This document shows positions 7,242-9,389 of a DNA stretch of 9,389 nt, one piece after another (position 1 is the first letter of the stretch; every line of letters begins with the position of its first letter). The stretch comes from Polaribacter sp. (lineage in GTDB: Bacteria > Bacteroidota > Bacteroidia > Flavobacteriales > Flavobacteriaceae): NCBI GenBank assembly GCA_003537695.1, contig DPRC01000177.1, positions 12,625 to 22,013 of the forward strand, written 5' to 3'. A model generated the notes under the pieces. That model saw only the letters and a list, made by a program, of their open reading frames with translations. It was not told the DNA's origin and did no database searches. A program made the translations under genes and the position numbers.

Positions 7242-7257
7242 TTAACCATAACTTAAC
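7242..7257 (+). promoter_or_regulatory. Pho-box-like 16-base element upstream of the lipoprotein gene
   Basis: TTAACCATAACTTAAC begins 4 bases after the TonB-receptor stop. Its TTAAC units are 11 bases apart with a third NTAAC in the middle, the same layout as the porin element. It lies 109 bases before the lipoprotein ATG. I cannot place a convincing -7 box at the expected distance, so it might instead work with the second block at 7282-7308. Confidence 0.5.
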
Positions 7258-7281
7258 AAAGGGGGTGGCGGTTGCTGAAAC

Positions 7282-7308
7282 CTAACATACTCTTAATATT
7301 TAGATAAA
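7282..7308 (+). promoter_or_regulatory. Second in-phase TAA block before the lipoprotein gene
   Basis: CTAAC (7282), TTAAT (7293) and ATAAA (7304) are each 11 bases apart, resembling the middle of the TonB-receptor array. The block is out of phase with 7242-7257 (29 bases from 7253 to 7282) and separated from it by a G-rich stretch. TAATATTTAG (7294-7303) could be a degenerate -7 element. The evidence is weaker than for the 16-base elements. Confidence 0.35.
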
Positions 7309-7366
7309 GAAGATTAAGGAATAAGGAGGCAACTTTGTTTTGAATTAATAATTATACTAAACTAAA

Positions 7367-9331
7367 ATGAAAAAATCAGTTTTTAAAATTTTAAACATCG
7401 TAGCTTTTTCTTTAGCTATTGTAACATTCACAAATTGTGGTAGTGATGAACCTTCTATTATTATAGAAGAACCCGCTTCAGAAGTCATCGGGAAGTTAAA
7501 TTCTGGCGTTATGAATGGTACTCTTGATGAAGATTATACGTTGAATTCAAGTCAGATTTATAGTTTGAACGGCTCTTTTATTGTGGAGTCTGGAGCTACA
7601 TTAATCATTCCTGCTGGGACAAGAATTCAAGCAATGAATGGAGGAACAAGTGTCTATATCGCCGTTCTTAAAGGGGGTATGATTCAGGTAGAAGGAACCG
7701 CAGCGAACCCAGTAAACATGTCATCCGCTTCAGGAGATGCTGGAGATTGGGGTGGTTTAACTATTTGCGGAGATGCAACCACCACTGCAGGTGTAAATGC
7801 AGAAGCAGAAGTTGGTGGTTTTATATACGGGGGCTCAAATGATGCAGACAGTTCAGGGACTATTAATTACTTAGTAATTAAAGGAACAGGAGCGCAAATT
7901 AATGCAGATTCACAGTACAACGGAATTTCTTTTTACGGTGTTGGTTCTGGAACAACGGTTCGTAATATCGCTGTAATTAACGGTTCAGATGATGGTGTTG
8001 AGTTTTTTGGAGGAACTGTTTCAGCAACAAATTTATTTTTAGAAAACAATGAAGATGACTCTGTCGACTGGACAGAGGGTTGGAATGGAACCGTAACAAA
8101 TACATTTATTACCCACACCATATCTGGTTTTTCAACAGTTTTTGAAGGAGATAAAGACAATGGGAATCCTAAATTTAATAATGTTACCGCGGTCTCTAAT
8201 GTTGGAGGTACTGCTCTACAATTTAAAAAACAGTCTGGGGCTACAATCACAGGCTTATCGCTTACAGGGTATGATGTATCCATCGATATGAAAGATGGTG
8301 GAGATTTGGCAAACGTGCGCATTAACGGTGTTGCGGCAAATCCATTATTATCGTATACAAATACACAGAAAGTTGCTGCTTCAGATTTTGCATGGGTGAA
8401 CTCAAATACAGCGATTCCAACTTCCGTATTGCAGGGAGCTATAACAGAGAAAGTTGTTTTAGATGCTGCTGTAAAATACAGTCTAAACTCTTCTTATATT
8501 GTGCAAGCTGGAGGAGAATTGGTGATTCCTGCAGGAACAAAAATTGAAGCTAGAGATGGCGGAACAGGCGTATATATCGCGGTTTTAAAGGGAGGTAAGA
8601 TTGACATTCAAGGGACAGAAAGCAACCCTGTTGTAATTTCTTCTGCTTCTGCAACTTCAGGAGACTGGGGTGGTTTAACTATTTGTGGAGCAGCAACAAC
8701 AACTGCGGGTGTAAATGCAGAAGCAGAGGTTGGTGGTTTTATTTATGGAGGAACCAACGTTACTGACAATTCTGGGTCTATTACTTATTTAGTCATTAAA
8801 GGAACGGGTGCACAAATTAATGCAGATTCTCAATACAATGGAATTTCTTTATATGCCGTTGGCTCTGGAACTACTATAGAAAATATTTCTATAATTAATG
8901 GTGCAGATGACGGAATAGAGTTTTTTGGGGGTACGGTTTCTGTGACAAATGTGTATTTAGAAAACAATGAAGATGATGCTGTAGATTGGACAGAAGGGTG
9001 GAATGGAACAGTAACGAATACTTATATTTCGCACTCTATTGCTGGTTTCTCTACTGCTTTTGAAGGAGACAAAGACAATGGGAATCCTAAATTTATAAAC
9101 CTAACAGCTATTTCTACAGTAGGAGGTACAGGCTTGCAATTTAAAAAGAATTCAGGTGCAACCATCTCAAATATCTGGTTGGAAGGATATGATAAGAACA
9201 TCGATATGAAAGACGGAGGTTCTTTACAAAACGTAATTATAGACAACACTGCGGCTTCTACAACTGCAGATTATAAAACAGGAACAAAAGTTGCTGTTGC
9301 TGCTTGGACTTGGAAAAGTGCAGGCTTATAG
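7367..9331 (+). CDS. Surface-type lipoprotein with two tandem beta-helix-like units; function unknown
   Basis: The 654-residue protein starts with a lipoprotein signal peptide (MKKSVFKILN, hydrophobic to 19, Cys at 24). Cys is followed by GSDE, acidic residues of the kind that act as a surface-export signal in Bacteroidetes, so exposure on the outer face is likely. The rest is two copies of one unit, residues 46-351 and 352-654. Landmarks recur exactly 306 residues apart: YSLN (65/371), IPAGT (81/387), WGGL (128/434), EFFGG (212/518) and NNEDD (227/533). The regular V/I-rich, Gly/Asn-turn pattern (GSFIVESGATLIIPAGT) suggests a right-handed parallel beta-helix. Similar Bacteroidetes proteins exist, but I know of no established function. 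No T9SS sorting domain is visible at the C-terminus (WTWKSAGL). It follows the TonB receptor and probably acts as its surface ligand-binding partner, analogous in position to SusD; this is inference. Start: the first ATG, after ACTAAA. Confidence 0.9.
   Translation: MKKSVFKILNIVAFSLAIVTFTNCGSDEPSIIIEEPASEVIGKLNSGVMNGTLDEDYTLNSSQIYSLNGSFIVESGATLIIPAGTRIQAMNGGTSVYIAVLKGGMIQVEGTAANPVNMSSASGDAGDWGGLTICGDATTTAGVNAEAEVGGFIYGGSNDADSSGTINYLVIKGTGAQINADSQYNGISFYGVGSGTTVRNIAVINGSDDGVEFFGGTVSATNLFLENNEDDSVDWTEGWNGTVTNTFITHTISGFSTVFEGDKDNGNPKFNNVTAVSNVGGTALQFKKQSGATITGLSLTGYDVSIDMKDGGDLANVRINGVAANPLLSYTNTQKVAASDFAWVNSNTAIPTSVLQGAITEKVVLDAAVKYSLNSSYIVQAGGELVIPAGTKIEARDGGTGVYIAVLKGGKIDIQGTESNPVVISSASATSGDWGGLTICGAATTTAGVNAEAEVGGFIYGGTNVTDNSGSITYLVIKGTGAQINADSQYNGISLYAVGSGTTIENISIINGADDGIEFFGGTVSVTNVYLENNEDDAVDWTEGWNGTVTNTYISHSIAGFSTAFEGDKDNGNPKFINLTAISTVGGTGLQFKKNSGATISNIWLEGYDKNIDMKDGGSLQNVIIDNTAASTTADYKTGTKVAVAAWTWKSAGL
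7502..8419 (+). repeat. First 918-base unit of the tandem duplication inside the lipoprotein gene
   Basis: This encodes residues about 46-351. It aligns with the next unit with a constant offset of 918 bases. Shared DNA stretches include the 20-base TGGGGTGGTTTAACTATTTG at 7748 (again at 8666) and AAAGACAATGGGAATCCTAA at 8154 (again at 9072). Boundaries are approximate. Confidence 0.85.
8420..9328 (+). repeat. Second unit of the tandem duplication inside the lipoprotein gene
   Basis: This encodes residues about 352-654 and needs no gaps against the first unit, ending at the equivalent residue (348 in the first). The central part (GVNAEAEVGGFIYGG, IKGTGAQINADSQYNGIS, FEGDKDNGNPKF) is kept word for word. 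The N-terminal part of the unit and the turn residues diverge, with many silent differences in the conserved blocks. Confidence 0.85.
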
Positions 9332-9363
9332 CAAACCTTATTATGGATTGAGGAAAGTGAGAG

Positions 9364-9389
9364 AGCAGGCGTTACGCCTGCTTTTTTTT
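9364..9389 (+). terminator. Strong intrinsic terminator after the lipoprotein gene
   Basis: An 8-bp GC-rich stem (AGCAGGCG at 9364-9371, CGCCTGCT at 9375-9382) has a 3-base loop TTA and runs into at least seven more T's, cut by the window end. It lies 32 bases after the stop codon. With no terminator seen between the TonB receptor and the lipoprotein genes, it probably closes that two-gene unit. Confidence 0.9.

Noticed and set aside
7324..7329. Perfect AGGAGG as a ribosome binding site
   Set aside because: It lies 37 bases before the lipoprotein ATG, too far to work. The nearest alternative start after it (TTG at 7335) hits a stop after one codon. The phylum rarely uses Shine-Dalgarno pairing, so it is probably chance.
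7933..8322. Antisense reading frame of 129 codons inside the lipoprotein gene, with a similar one at 9022-9249
   Set aside because: Both are mirror images of the duplicated coding unit. They resemble each other only because the sense strand is repeated, and they show no domain, leader or start context of their own.
9280..9331. T9SS C-terminal sorting domain on the lipoprotein
   Set aside because: The C-terminus is the regular end of the second repeat unit (WTWKSAGL) with no extra Ig-like domain. The lipid anchor already accounts for its location.

Overview
The window looks like chromosomal DNA of a marine-type Bacteroidetes, most likely Flavobacteriaceae. It is AT-rich, its genes start after A-rich leaders without Shine-Dalgarno sequences, and it encodes a carboxypeptidase-regulatory-domain TonB receptor. 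A surface-type lipoprotein (Cys followed by GSDE) and a Porin_O_P family porin point the same way. No mobile elements, rRNA, tRNA or CRISPR were seen.

Layout: (1) bases 1-540 (+) are the 3' end of a probable patatin-like phospholipase with a C-terminal outer-membrane barrel. A hairpin at 547-574 separates it from the next gene and can terminate both strands. (2) A minus-strand pair follows: an OprO/OprP-like porin (2946-4154) upstream of a PiT-type phosphate transporter fused to a PhoU-like helical domain (598-2865). (3) A 335-base gene-free divergent region (4155-4489) holds regulatory sites, a minus-strand terminator without an obvious gene, and a long-range inverted repeat. (4) A plus-strand pair follows: a 915-residue TonB-dependent receptor (4490-7237) and a 654-residue lipoprotein made of two copies of a beta-helix-like unit with an exact 306-residue period (7367-9331). 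A strong terminator ends the window.

The most interesting signal is regulatory. Each of the four complete genes has upstream, on its own strand, a 16-base element of the form WTAAC-S-WWARS-WTAAY, with its outer TAA cores exactly 11 bases apart. Upstream of the TonB receptor this grows into seven consecutive 11-base units, each with TAA at positions 2-4. Eleven-base direct repeats are typical of Pho boxes; the Bacillus PhoP half-site is TTAACA-like. Two of the genes belong to phosphate-transport families. I therefore infer a small phosphate-starvation regulon spanning the outer membrane (porin; TonB receptor with lipoprotein) and the inner membrane (PiT). The phosphate role of the TonB receptor and lipoprotein rests on this motif and on position, not on a known family function.

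A second candidate is a small minus-strand RNA that would end at the orphan terminator (4253-4221). It would carry a 13-base perfect complement to the leader just before the porin start codon. This is speculative.
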